Below, piece after piece: positions 49,643 to 57,871 of a stretch of 64,000 bases of DNA (position 1 is its first letter; each line of letters opens with the position of its first letter). Origin of the DNA: JAQBZY01 sp038117205 (GTDB taxonomy: Bacteria > Pseudomonadota > Alphaproteobacteria > Rhodospirillales > Casp-alpha2). Both the position numbers and the translations under genes were made by a program. The stretch lies in contig JAYOFL010000008.1 of the NCBI GenBank assembly GCA_038117205.1, positions 1-64,000 of the forward strand. Direction: 5' to 3'. Below the pieces are notes generated by a model. It had not been told where the DNA came from, did not search any database, and saw only the letters and a list, made by a program, of their open reading frames with translations.

Positions 49643-50278
49643 TCAGTCGAACCACTTCCGCCAGGCGTCCCAGCCGATAATCAGATCGGCCATCATGGCG
49701 TGGCCCTCGCGCCTCGGATGCACGCCGTCGCCCTTGATGTAGTACTTCGGCCAGTCGGAGTTGGCGGCGAGCGGCGTGAACACGTCGAGATAGGGAATGC
49801 CGAGCTCGTCGGCGACCTCTTCGTACATGTCGCCCAGCACCGCGTTCCGGGACGACGACAGAAACCGCGCCCGGCCCGGCGCCGAGCTGAACGGCATGTC
49901 GTCGTCGTTGACCGGCATCGGCCCGACCCAGAGCGTCGGCAGCCACGCCTTCACCGCCGACATCATGGCGCGCGCCGTGGCGACCGATTCCTCGACCGGC
50001 ACCCGCAACTCGCCGTTCTCCATCGCCATGTCGTTGCAGCCGAACGAGAACACCAGCGCGCGCGGATTGTCCTTCGGCAGCCGCGCCTCGCACTCGGCGC
50101 GCCAGCGCGCGGCGATCATCTTCGAGGTGTCGCCGCGAATGCCCAGGTTGTACATGGTGACGTCGTGCCCCGCCTGGCGCTCGCGCTGCATGACGCGGCC
50201 CGGCCAGCCGAGAAAGTCGTCGTCGCCGGTCCCGAGCAGCAGGCTGTCGCCGACAAAACATACGCGGAGTGTCGTCAT
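49643..50278 (-). CDS. SGNH/GDSL-family hydrolase
   Basis: A 211-residue hydrolase with block I FVGDSLLLGTGDDD (nucleophile serine present), block III FGCNDMAME and block V GVHPRREGHAMM with the catalytic His. It starts at ATG 50278, which overlaps the stop of cca (ATGA), so it is co-translated with it. Esterase or deacylase activity is expected; the substrate is unknown. Confidence 0.88.
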   Translation of the reverse strand: MTTLRVCFVGDSLLLGTGDDDFLGWPGRVMQRERQAGHDVTMYNLGIRGDTSKMIAARWRAECEARLPKDNPRALVFSFGCNDMAMENGELRVPVEESVATARAMMSAVKAWLPTLWVGPMPVNDDDMPFSSAPGRARFLSSSRNAVLGDMYEEVADELGIPYLDVFTPLAANSDWPKYYIKGDGVHPRREGHAMMADLIIGWDAWRKWFD

Positions 50279-51582
50279 TCTTCGTCGTTTCCTTTTTCCT
50301 TGGCTTGTTCCTTGGAGAGCGCGGTGAGGATTTCCAGGCATTTGCCGCGATCGGCGCGGAAGCCGTCGTGCGCCCACCAGTCCTCGACGGCGCGCAGCAG
50401 CCGCCCCATCTCCGGCCCCGGCGGGAAACCGAGCAACTTGGCATCCTCGCCGCCGATCGGAAACGGCGGCGGCGACCAGGCAGCGGCCGTCTCGACCTGC
50501 GCCATGCGGGCCTGCGTTTCCTTGCCCGGCAGCTTGGCGACGTCGTCCAGGCGTTCCGCCCAGGCGATGATGGCGCGGTCGCGGACCCGCTCGCCGCCGT
50601 AGCCGTGGATGAGCTTCTTCGTCTGCTCGACGGTGGTGTCGGCGATCAGCTTCGGCAGCTCCGCCAGCAGGCCGGCGAGCCGCTCATGCTCGCGGTTCGA
50701 AAGGCGAAACCGCCGGGAGATGATATCCGCGTCGGCGCCGGGGCCGAGGACGGCGGCGAGGCGGCGGATCGGGTCGGGGTGCAGCCCTTCGACGATCAGG
50801 CCGCGCGATACCAGCCAGGCGGCACTCCTGAGGCGGCCGATCTTGGTCGCCTCCGGCAGGATCACGTCCAAGACGCCGGCGCTCCGCATCAGGATGAAGA
50901 TGTCCGCCGGATCGGGCGACAGCAGGATCTTCAGAAGCTCGTCGCGAATACGTTCCGCCGACAGGGTCTTCAGCTTCTCGGCGTTCTTGCGGCAGGCGGC
51001 GAAGGCGTCGTCGTCCTCGGGCGGACGGCCGTAATGTCCCTGGAAACGGAAGAAGCGGAGGATGCGGAGATAGTCCTCCTCCACCCGCTTGTTGGCGCGG
51101 CCGACGAACCGGACGCGGCCGTGCGCCAAATCGGGAATGCCCTCGAAGTAATCGTAGACGTCGCCGTCCGGCGTCGCCGACAGGGCGTTGATGGTGAAGT
51201 CGCGCCTGGACGCGTCGGCCACCCAGTCGTCGGTGAAGGCGACGGTGGCGTGCCGGCCGTCGGTTTCGACGTCGACGCGGAGCGTCGTCACCTCGTAGCT
51301 GTGCTCGCCCAGGATGGCCGTCACGGTGCCGTGCTCGAGGCCGGTCGGAATGACCCGCACGCCGGCCTGGCGCAGCAGTTCCATGGCCCGCTCGGGCAAT
51401 TCCGGGGTGGCGATGTCGATGTCCTTCACCGGGCGCTTGGCGAGCGCGTCGCGCACGCAGCCGCCGACGAAGCGGGCCGGCTTGCCGTCGGCGGCGAGCG
51501 CCTTCATGACGGTCCGGGTGTCTTCCGACGTCAGCCACGGCGCGGGATCGAGCTTGCCGGTCGGGTCGCGGCTGGCGTGCAT
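50275..51582 (-). CDS. cca: CCA tRNA nucleotidyltransferase/poly(A) polymerase family
   Basis: The 435-residue enzyme adds or repairs the CCA end of tRNAs. The nucleotidyltransferase head has FVGGCVRDAL, then VKDIDIATPE with the catalytic acidic pair, DASRRDFTINAL and RILRFFRF, and the C-terminal half is a helical RNA-binding domain. Start ATG 51582 follows a region where the frame stays open upstream, but the extra residues look non-coding. The gene is the usual alphaproteobacterial neighbour of CoA pyrophosphatase and DUF1285. Confidence 0.93.
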   Translation of the reverse strand: MHASRDPTGKLDPAPWLTSEDTRTVMKALAADGKPARFVGGCVRDALAKRPVKDIDIATPELPERAMELLRQAGVRVIPTGLEHGTVTAILGEHSYEVTTLRVDVETDGRHATVAFTDDWVADASRRDFTINALSATPDGDVYDYFEGIPDLAHGRVRFVGRANKRVEEDYLRILRFFRFQGHYGRPPEDDDAFAACRKNAEKLKTLSAERIRDELLKILLSPDPADIFILMRSAGVLDVILPEATKIGRLRSAAWLVSRGLIVEGLHPDPIRRLAAVLGPGADADIISRRFRLSNREHERLAGLLAELPKLIADTTVEQTKKLIHGYGGERVRDRAIIAWAERLDDVAKLPGKETQARMAQVETAAAWSPPPFPIGGEDAKLLGFPPGPEMGRLLRAVEDWWAHDGFRADRGKCLEILTALSKEQAKEKGNDEE

Positions 51583-51596
51583 GGAAACCACGGTGG

Positions 51597-51905
51597 CTAT
51601 TCCTTGCGCTTGGCGGGCGGCTCCACCGGCCGGTATTCCGGCGGCAGGATCTTGCCGTCCTGCAGGCGGGGGGCAATGTAGAGCCCCTGGCCGGGCTTGT
51701 CCCCCGACATGAGCGCCAAGCTCACCATGCTGATCGCGAACAGAATGAAGCCGGCGACGATGCACCAGAAGACCGGCCCCTTTTCGATGCCCGGCGCCTC
51801 GCCGCCATGCTTGGCGGCATAGCGGCGCCGATAGGCGTTCCAGGTGAGATAGAGCGCCAGCGGACCCAACAGCGGCACGATATATGTGAAAAGCATGCGG
51901 ACCAT
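51597..51905 (-). CDS. DUF6111-like small membrane protein
   Basis: A 102-residue protein with two transmembrane helices (about 5-22 FTYIVPLLGPLALYLTW and 45-65 VFWCIVAGFILFAISMVSLAL), joined by a basic loop (RRRYAAKHGG) and a Pro-rich tail ending PPAKRKE. The start is ATG 51905 or 51896. It lies between cca and the CoA pyrophosphatase gene in the same direction, the arrangement in which DUF6111 proteins usually occur. Function unknown. Confidence 0.78.
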   Translation of the reverse strand: MVRMLFTYIVPLLGPLALYLTWNAYRRRYAAKHGGEAPGIEKGPVFWCIVAGFILFAISMVSLALMSGDKPGQGLYIAPRLQDGKILPPEYRPVEPPAKRKE

Positions 51906-51916
51906 GCGGCGCCTCG

Positions 51917-52528
51917 TCAGCCGGTTCGGTACAGAACGTCGTAGAGGTTCCTGATCATGCCGGCCGTGGCGCCCCAGATGTAACGGTCGCCGTAAGGCAT
52001 GGCGTAGAATTCCCGGCGCGTGCCGTTGTGGACGCGGAAGTCGCGGCGGTGATTGGCGGGATCGAGCAGGAAAGACAGCGGCACTTCGAACACGTCCGCC
52101 ACCTCGAAAGGGTCCGGTTTGACGGCGTAATCCGGGTGGACGAGGCCGACGATCGGCGTCACCGAAAAACCGGTGCGGGTGATGTACTGATCGAGACGGC
52201 CGACGATCCGGACGTGCGCCCGGTCGAGGCCCACTTCCTCTTCCGCTTCCCGGAGCGCCGTTTCCTCCGGCGAGCCGTCCCCGTCGTCGACGTGGCCGCC
52301 GGGAAAGCTGATCTGGCCGGGATGGTGCTCCAGGTGATCCGTCCGCTGCGTCAGCATCAGGGTCAGGCCCGTCCGGCGGTCGACGACCGGTACCAGCACG
52401 GCGGCCTCGCGAAGCTTGGTTCCGGGCGTCATGCCCGGATTGAGGTCGTGATCGCCCCGGGACGAGCTTCGAATGCCCGGATTCTCGAAGGAATCGCGAA
52501 GCCGGTCGATGATCACTTCGCGGTTCAT
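51917..52528 (-). CDS. Nudix hydrolase, CoA pyrophosphatase (NudL/YeaB type)
   Basis: The 203-residue protein has the Nudix box GGHVDDGDGSPEETALREAEEEVGL and the additional LTQRTDHLEHHPGQISFPGG motif preceding it, which defines CoA pyrophosphatases. It would split CoA into 4'-phosphopantetheine and 3',5'-ADP. Its start overlaps the stop of the DUF1285 gene (ATGA at 52525-52528), so they are coupled. Confidence 0.9.
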   Translation of the reverse strand: MNREVIIDRLRDSFENPGIRSSSRGDHDLNPGMTPGTKLREAAVLVPVVDRRTGLTLMLTQRTDHLEHHPGQISFPGGHVDDGDGSPEETALREAEEEVGLDRAHVRIVGRLDQYITRTGFSVTPIVGLVHPDYAVKPDPFEVADVFEVPLSFLLDPANHRRDFRVHNGTRREFYAMPYGDRYIWGATAGMIRNLYDVLYRTG

Positions 52529-53151
52529 GCCGGCTCTTCCGTTTCGCCGAGCGTGAAAAGCACACCGTCGCTTTCGACGGCGAGGACCTCCCGGCTATCG
52601 AGCCGTCTGGGCTCGGCGAGGTCGGCCAATTCGTAGAACACGGGCCGGGCGATCAGCGCTTCCGTGCCGTCGGCCGCGATCCGGAGATAGGGGCGGGGCT
52701 CGCCGGTCTTGGCGTCCGTGGCGACGCGAATCGGACGCTCGGCCCCGGCCGTTATCCACTTGTCGACGTTGCTCCGGAACGACAGGCGCCGCCGTCCGCC
52801 CGTTTCCTCGACCCGCAGCTCGACGGCGACGAAAGGCGCGTCCTCGACCGAAATCCGGGCCATTTCCGCCGGCGTGACCAGCCAATAGGCGCCGTCGGCG
52901 TCGCGCCGCACCACGCTCGCGAACAGTTTCACCAGTTCTTTGCGAAGGATGGGGGTGCCGTGATAAAACCATTGTCCATTCGCGGCGATGCGCATGTCGA
53001 TGTCGCCGCAGTTGACCCGCCCGGCGCGGGACGCAATGCCCCGGGGCGGCGGACAGACTCCCACGGAATCTCCCGGGGAAACTCCCAGGGAACTCTTGGC
53101 GCCCCTACCTACTTTTCTGACGGCTTCTAGATTTTCCACTCGACCGGTCAT
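52525..53151 (-). CDS. DUF1285 domain protein
   Basis: A 208-residue protein with the DUF1285 core: GDIDMRIAANGQWFYHGTPILRKELVKLFASVV, then AYWLVTPAEMARISVEDAPFVAVEL. The family function is unknown. The first 45 residues are less conserved and a shorter start cannot be ruled out. It is the first gene of the minus-strand run DUF1285, CoA pyrophosphatase, DUF6111, cca, SGNH, and is divergent from the MoxR gene 38 bp away. Confidence 0.82.
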   Translation of the reverse strand: MTGRVENLEAVRKVGRGAKSSLGVSPGDSVGVCPPPRGIASRAGRVNCGDIDMRIAANGQWFYHGTPILRKELVKLFASVVRRDADGAYWLVTPAEMARISVEDAPFVAVELRVEETGGRRRLSFRSNVDKWITAGAERPIRVATDAKTGEPRPYLRIAADGTEALIARPVFYELADLAEPRRLDSREVLAVESDGVLFTLGETEEPA

Positions 53152-53189
53152 ACGTTACGATCATAGCGACAGTTGATGGAGTATACGAC

Positions 53190-54218
53190 GTGACAGCGAC
53201 TGCCAGCCCAGAAAATAAAGATAGCCTGCAAACCGCGGAAGACCAGGGCGCGGTGGCGAAAATCGACGGTTTGGCGGCGCAGATGACGCGCGCCCGGGAA
53301 GCCGTGGCGGACTGCATCTACGGCCAGGAACGGGTCATCGAAGAGGCGCTGGTGACGCTCTTGGCGGGCGGTCACGTACTTTTGATCGGCGTCCCCGGCC
53401 TCGGCAAGACGCGCCTGGTCGAGACCCTCGGCACCGTATTTGGGCTCTCCGACAAGCGGGTCCAGTTCACGCCGGATCTAATGCCCGCCGACATCCTCGG
53501 CTCGGAAGTGCTGGAGGAATCGGAAACCGGCAAGCGGTCGTTCCGCTTCATCAAGGGGCCGGTTTTCTGCCAACTGCTGATGGCCGATGAAATCAACCGC
53601 GCCAGCCCGCGCACGCAGTCCGCGCTCCTGCAGGCGATGCAGGAAAAGCGCGTTTCCGTCGCCGGCCAGTACCACGACCTGCCGCGCCCCTTTCACGTCC
53701 TGGCGACGCAGAACCCGCTCGAACAGGAAGGCACCTATCCGCTCCCCGAGGCGCAGCTCGACCGCTTCTTCATGCAGGTCGACGTCGAATACCCGGACCT
53801 GGAGGCCGAGCGCGCCATTCTGGTGAACACTACCGGCACGCTGGAAGCCATGCCGCGGCGGATCATGGACGCCGACGAACTGATGGCGGCGCAGCGCCTG
53901 GTGCGCTCCGTCCCGGTCGGCGAAAGCGTCGCCGAGTCGATCCTGACCCTGGTCCGCGCCGGCCGGCCGGAATCCTCCGACATCGCCGCCGTGCAGACCA
54001 ACGTTTCCTGGGGACCCGGGCCCCGCGCCTCGCAGGCCTTGATGCTGGGCGTGCGCGCCCGCGCCGTCCTGCACGGCCGGGTCGCGCCGAGCGTCGACGA
54101 CGTTCTGGCCCTTGCCCATCCGATCCTCCGCCACCGCATGGCGCTGACGTTCGCGGCGCGCGCCGAGGGCATCACGTTGACGGATATCATCGACGGTCTT
54201 TGCGACCGGATCGCTTGA
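53190..54218 (+). CDS. MoxR-family AAA+ ATPase
   Basis: A 342-residue AAA+ protein with Walker A GVPGLGKTRLVETL, Walker B LLMADEINRASPR and the sensor region ATQNPLEQEGTYPLPEAQLDRF, all diagnostic of MoxR. MoxR ATPases assemble or activate partner complexes with VWA-domain proteins. GTG 53190 has GGAG upstream. It begins the four-gene run MoxR, DUF58, BatA/DUF4159, VWA-like. Confidence 0.93.
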   Translation: MTATASPENKDSLQTAEDQGAVAKIDGLAAQMTRAREAVADCIYGQERVIEEALVTLLAGGHVLLIGVPGLGKTRLVETLGTVFGLSDKRVQFTPDLMPADILGSEVLEESETGKRSFRFIKGPVFCQLLMADEINRASPRTQSALLQAMQEKRVSVAGQYHDLPRPFHVLATQNPLEQEGTYPLPEAQLDRFFMQVDVEYPDLEAERAILVNTTGTLEAMPRRIMDADELMAAQRLVRSVPVGESVAESILTLVRAGRPESSDIAAVQTNVSWGPGPRASQALMLGVRARAVLHGRVAPSVDDVLALAHPILRHRMALTFAARAEGITLTDIIDGLCDRIA

Positions 54219-54265
54219 GCGTGTCGGCCGCCGGCGGTTGCGGGGCGATTTGAAGGGCGATTGAG

Positions 54266-55147
54266 ATGGCCGAGCGCATCGCGCGGACGCATCACCAAGC
54301 GGAAGCCCTGGCGGCGCAACTACCGCCGCTGATGGTTGCGGCGGAACGCGTCGCCAACACCGTTTCGCAGGGCGTGCACGGCCGCCGCCGCGTCGGCCAG
54401 GGCGAGACCTTCTGGCAATTCCGCCGCTACGAATTCGGCGACGCCGTGCAGCGCATCGACTGGCGGCAGTCGGCCAAGAACGATCCCGTTTTCATCCGCG
54501 AGACCGAATGGGAAGCGGCGCAGAGCGTCTGGCTGTGGCGGGACGGTTCGGAAAGCATGCAGTTCGTCTCCGAGACCGGCCTCGTCAGCAAGAAGGAGCG
54601 GGGCGAGTTGCTGATGATGGCGCTGGCGTCGCTGCTGATCCGGGGCGGCGAGCATGTGGCGTTTCTCGACGGTGTGGCGCCGCCGGCGAACGGCCGCGCC
54701 GTGCTGGCGCGGCTCTGGTCCGACGTCGAGGGCGGGCGGCTCGGGACGGCCGGGTTGCCGAAGTTCCGCATGCTGCCCCGGCACGGGCGGTTGGTGCTGA
54801 TCGGCGATTTCCTGTCGCCGATCGAGGAAATCCGTCTCGCCATCAACGCCTATGCGCATCACGGCGTGCGCGGGCACGTGCTTCGCATCCTCGATCCCGC
54901 CGAGGAGGAGTTCCCCTTCGCCGGCCGGGTTCTGTTCGAGGGGCCGGAAGGCGAGGGCAGCACCGTCATCGGCAACGTCGAAACCATCGCCGGTGAGTAC
55001 AAGCGCATCCTCGCCGCGCATCTCGCCGCCGTTGCCGACGTGGTGAAAGGCGCCGGCTGGGGCATGACGCAGCATCGCACCGACCAGGCGCCGGAGACGG
55101 CGCTGATGGCGCTCTACATGGCGCTGTCGGACGGCGGGCGGAGGTAA
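54266..55147 (+). CDS. DUF58 domain protein
   Basis: A 293-residue cytosolic protein with the DUF58 core: GRRRVGQGETFWQFRRYEFGD, then IDWRQSAKNDPVFIRETEWE, followed by a VWA-like second half (LVLIGDFLSPIEEIRL). It is the standard partner of MoxR ATPases. It starts at ATG 54266 and is followed 3 bp later by the next gene. Confidence 0.92.
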   Translation: MAERIARTHHQAEALAAQLPPLMVAAERVANTVSQGVHGRRRVGQGETFWQFRRYEFGDAVQRIDWRQSAKNDPVFIRETEWEAAQSVWLWRDGSESMQFVSETGLVSKKERGELLMMALASLLIRGGEHVAFLDGVAPPANGRAVLARLWSDVEGGRLGTAGLPKFRMLPRHGRLVLIGDFLSPIEEIRLAINAYAHHGVRGHVLRILDPAEEEFPFAGRVLFEGPEGEGSTVIGNVETIAGEYKRILAAHLAAVADVVKGAGWGMTQHRTDQAPETALMALYMALSDGGRR

Positions 55148-55150
55148 CGG

Positions 55151-57871
55151 GTGTTCGGTATCGGCGCATTGTCCTTCGCCGCACCCTGGGCGCTCGTCAC
55201 ACTCGTCGCGCTGCCGGCCATCTGGTGGCTGCTGCGCCTGACGCCGCCGATCCCGAAGCGTTTCGTCTTTCCGCCCATCCGCCTGCTGCTCGGCATCACC
55301 GCCGAGCGCGAGACCCCGGCGCAGACGCCCTGGTGGTTGTTGCTGCTGCGGCTCCTGATCGCGGCGCTCGTTATCTTCGGCGCGTCGCGGCCGCTGCTGA
55401 ACGCCGAACCGCCCCTGGAAGGGCAGGGGCCGGTGATCGTCGTCGTCGACAACGGCTGGTCCGCGGCCGCCGGCTGGGAAGCGCGGCACCGGGTCCTGCA
55501 AGGTATCGTCGACAAGGCGGCGCGCGGCGACCGCCGCATCGTCATGATGGAAACGGCGCCGCCCGCCGACGGCGGCGCGGTGACGGTCAAGGCGCTCGGT
55601 CCGACCGAGGCGAAGACCGCCGCCGCCCGGATGACGCCGCAACCGTGGCCGGTCCGGCGCGATCTTGCCGCCGAGGCGCTGGCCGGCTGGGCGGAGGGAT
55701 TCAAGGACATCGCCGACGTGCGCTGGCTGTCGGACGGCATCGCCGGCCCCGGCGACGAGGTTTTGGCGGAACGCCTCGACGCGCTCGGCCGGTTGCACGT
55801 CTACGGCATGACCGGCATGTCGGCGCCGCTCCTGCGGTTGCCCAGGCCGGAACCGGAGGGATTGGTCTCGGAAATCGAGCGCGCCGACGTGGCGACAGCG
55901 GCGACCTATGAGGTGCGCGGCCTCGACGCCGAAGGACAGGTGATCGTCGTCGGTCAGGCCGGCATGGACGCCGGGACGACACGGACGGAGGTGAGCCTGA
56001 AGGCGCCGCCGGAAATTCTCAACCGCGTCGAGCGGATGCAGATCGGCGCCGGCGAGACGGTCGGCGCGGTGACGCTGCTCGACGGCCGTTGGCGCCGCCG
56101 CCCGGTCGGCCTCGTCTCGGTCGGCGGCATCGGTGAGGCGCAGCCGCTACTCGGACGCCTCTATTATATCGAGCGCGCGCTCCGCAACGCGACCACGCTC
56201 AGGACCGGCGGCGTCACGCCGCTTCTGGCGCAACCGCTTTCCATGCTCGTGCTGGCCGATCCCGGTGAATTGCCGGCCGCCGAGGTCGCCGCCATCGAGG
56301 ATTGGATGGAGCGGGGCGGCATGACGGTCCGCTTCGCCGGCCCGGCGCTGGCCCGCCGTTCGACGGAAGAGAGCCCGACGGCGGCGGCGACGCCCGATCC
56401 GTTGCTGCCTGTCACCCTTCGCGGCGGCGACAGGGTCATCGGCGGGGCCATGTCCTGGCGCCAGCCGATGGGATTGCAGGCCTTTCCGGCGGCGGGACCG
56501 TTCGCCGGCCTCGTCGTGCCGCCGGACGTCAAGGTCAGGCGGCAAATTCTCGCGCAGCCGACCCCCGATCTTTCCGAGAAGACGTGGGCGGCGCTGTCCG
56601 ACGGCACGCCGCTCGTCACCGCCGAACGGAAAGGCAAGGGCTGGCTGGTCCTTTTCCATACCTCGGCCAACGCCGAGTGGTCGAACCTGCCGCTGTCGGG
56701 CGTGTTCGTGGAAATGATGGCGAGGCTGCTGACCCTCGGCCAGGGCGTCGATGCGGTCGGCGACACGCCGCCGCTGGCGCCGATCAAGACCCTCGACGCC
56801 TTCGCGCGGGCCGGCGATCCGCCGGCGGTCGCGCGCGCCGTCACCGTCGCCGAGCTTCCCGATCTGGTGCCGTCGCCGCAGCATCCGCCCGGCATCTACG
56901 GCGCCGCCGATCTCAAGCGCGCCTTCAATCTGCCGGGCGCGCTGGAACCCTTGGAGCCGCTCGATCTGGCGCGCGACGGCGTGACGCGCCTGGACTATGT
57001 GGCGCCGAAGGAATCCGATCTCGGCGGCGCGTTGCTGGCGGCGGCGCTGCTGCTCTTCATGCTCGATCTCCTGGCCGGTCTCTGGGTCCGGGGCGGCGGG
57101 CGGCGGCGCATGGCGGCGGCGGCCGTGCTGTTCGGTGTGCTGCTGGCCGGCGGTTCCGCGTCGGCGGCGCCGGACGAGAAATTCGCCCGCGAGAACAGCC
57201 TGGAAACGCGCCTCGCCTATCTCAAGACAGGCGACGAACGTCTCGACAACGTTAGCCGTCTCGGCCTGAACGGCCTGACGATCATGCTGGCCAGACGCAC
57301 GGCGGCGGAGCTCGGCCCGCCGCAGGCGGTCGATCCGTCGCGTGACGAGCTCGCCTTCTTTCCCCTGATCTATTGGCCCGTTACCGAGGACTACCGGATC
57401 GACGACACGGCCCGGCTGGCGGTGAAGGCATACCTGCGCAACGGCGGCACCATCCTGTTCGACGGCCGCGATCAGGGCGGCATCGCGCAGACGCAGGCGT
57501 TGCGACACATCGCGGAAATCCTCGACCTGCCGGCCCTGGTGCCGGTGCCGACGAACCATGTGATCGGCCGCGCCTTCTACCTGCTGAACGATTTTCCGGG
57601 CCGCTTCGCCGGTTCGCAGGTGTGGATCGAGCGCGCCGGCGAGCGGGTCAACGACGGCGTGTCGCCGGTCATCGCCGGCTCCAACGACTGGGCGGCGGCG
57701 TGGGCGCTCGACGACGCGCAACGGCCGCTGTTTCCGGTGGTGCCGGGCGGCGAGCGGCAGCGCGAACTCGCGTTCCGCTTCGGCATCAATCTCGTCATGC
57801 ACGTGCTGACCGGGAACTATAAATCCGATCAGGTGCACCTGCGCTCGATCCTGAAGAGGCTCGGCGAATGA
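55151..57871 (+). CDS. BatA-N/DUF4159 membrane protein with internal signal-like segment
   Basis: A 906-residue membrane protein. The N-terminal BatA-type part (LSFAAPWALVTLVALPAIWWLLRLTPP, then a second helix near 60-80) is followed by a large periplasmic region. Near residues 615-640 is a transmembrane helix (LLAAALLLFMLDLLAGLWV), then RRRMAAAAVLFGVLLAGGSASA, which resembles a signal peptide inside the chain. The last 230 residues are a DUF4159 domain. This suggests fusion of a BatA protein with a secreted DUF4159 protein, inferred from the internal segment. It overlaps the next gene by ATGA. Confidence 0.87.
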   Translation: MFGIGALSFAAPWALVTLVALPAIWWLLRLTPPIPKRFVFPPIRLLLGITAERETPAQTPWWLLLLRLLIAALVIFGASRPLLNAEPPLEGQGPVIVVVDNGWSAAAGWEARHRVLQGIVDKAARGDRRIVMMETAPPADGGAVTVKALGPTEAKTAAARMTPQPWPVRRDLAAEALAGWAEGFKDIADVRWLSDGIAGPGDEVLAERLDALGRLHVYGMTGMSAPLLRLPRPEPEGLVSEIERADVATAATYEVRGLDAEGQVIVVGQAGMDAGTTRTEVSLKAPPEILNRVERMQIGAGETVGAVTLLDGRWRRRPVGLVSVGGIGEAQPLLGRLYYIERALRNATTLRTGGVTPLLAQPLSMLVLADPGELPAAEVAAIEDWMERGGMTVRFAGPALARRSTEESPTAAATPDPLLPVTLRGGDRVIGGAMSWRQPMGLQAFPAAGPFAGLVVPPDVKVRRQILAQPTPDLSEKTWAALSDGTPLVTAERKGKGWLVLFHTSANAEWSNLPLSGVFVEMMARLLTLGQGVDAVGDTPPLAPIKTLDAFARAGDPPAVARAVTVAELPDLVPSPQHPPGIYGAADLKRAFNLPGALEPLEPLDLARDGVTRLDYVAPKESDLGGALLAAALLLFMLDLLAGLWVRGGGRRRMAAAAVLFGVLLAGGSASAAPDEKFARENSLETRLAYLKTGDERLDNVSRLGLNGLTIMLARRTAAELGPPQAVDPSRDELAFFPLIYWPVTEDYRIDDTARLAVKAYLRNGGTILFDGRDQGGIAQTQALRHIAEILDLPALVPVPTNHVIGRAFYLLNDFPGRFAGSQVWIERAGERVNDGVSPVIAGSNDWAAAWALDDAQRPLFPVVPGGERQRELAFRFGINLVMHVLTGNYKSDQVHLRSILKRLGE

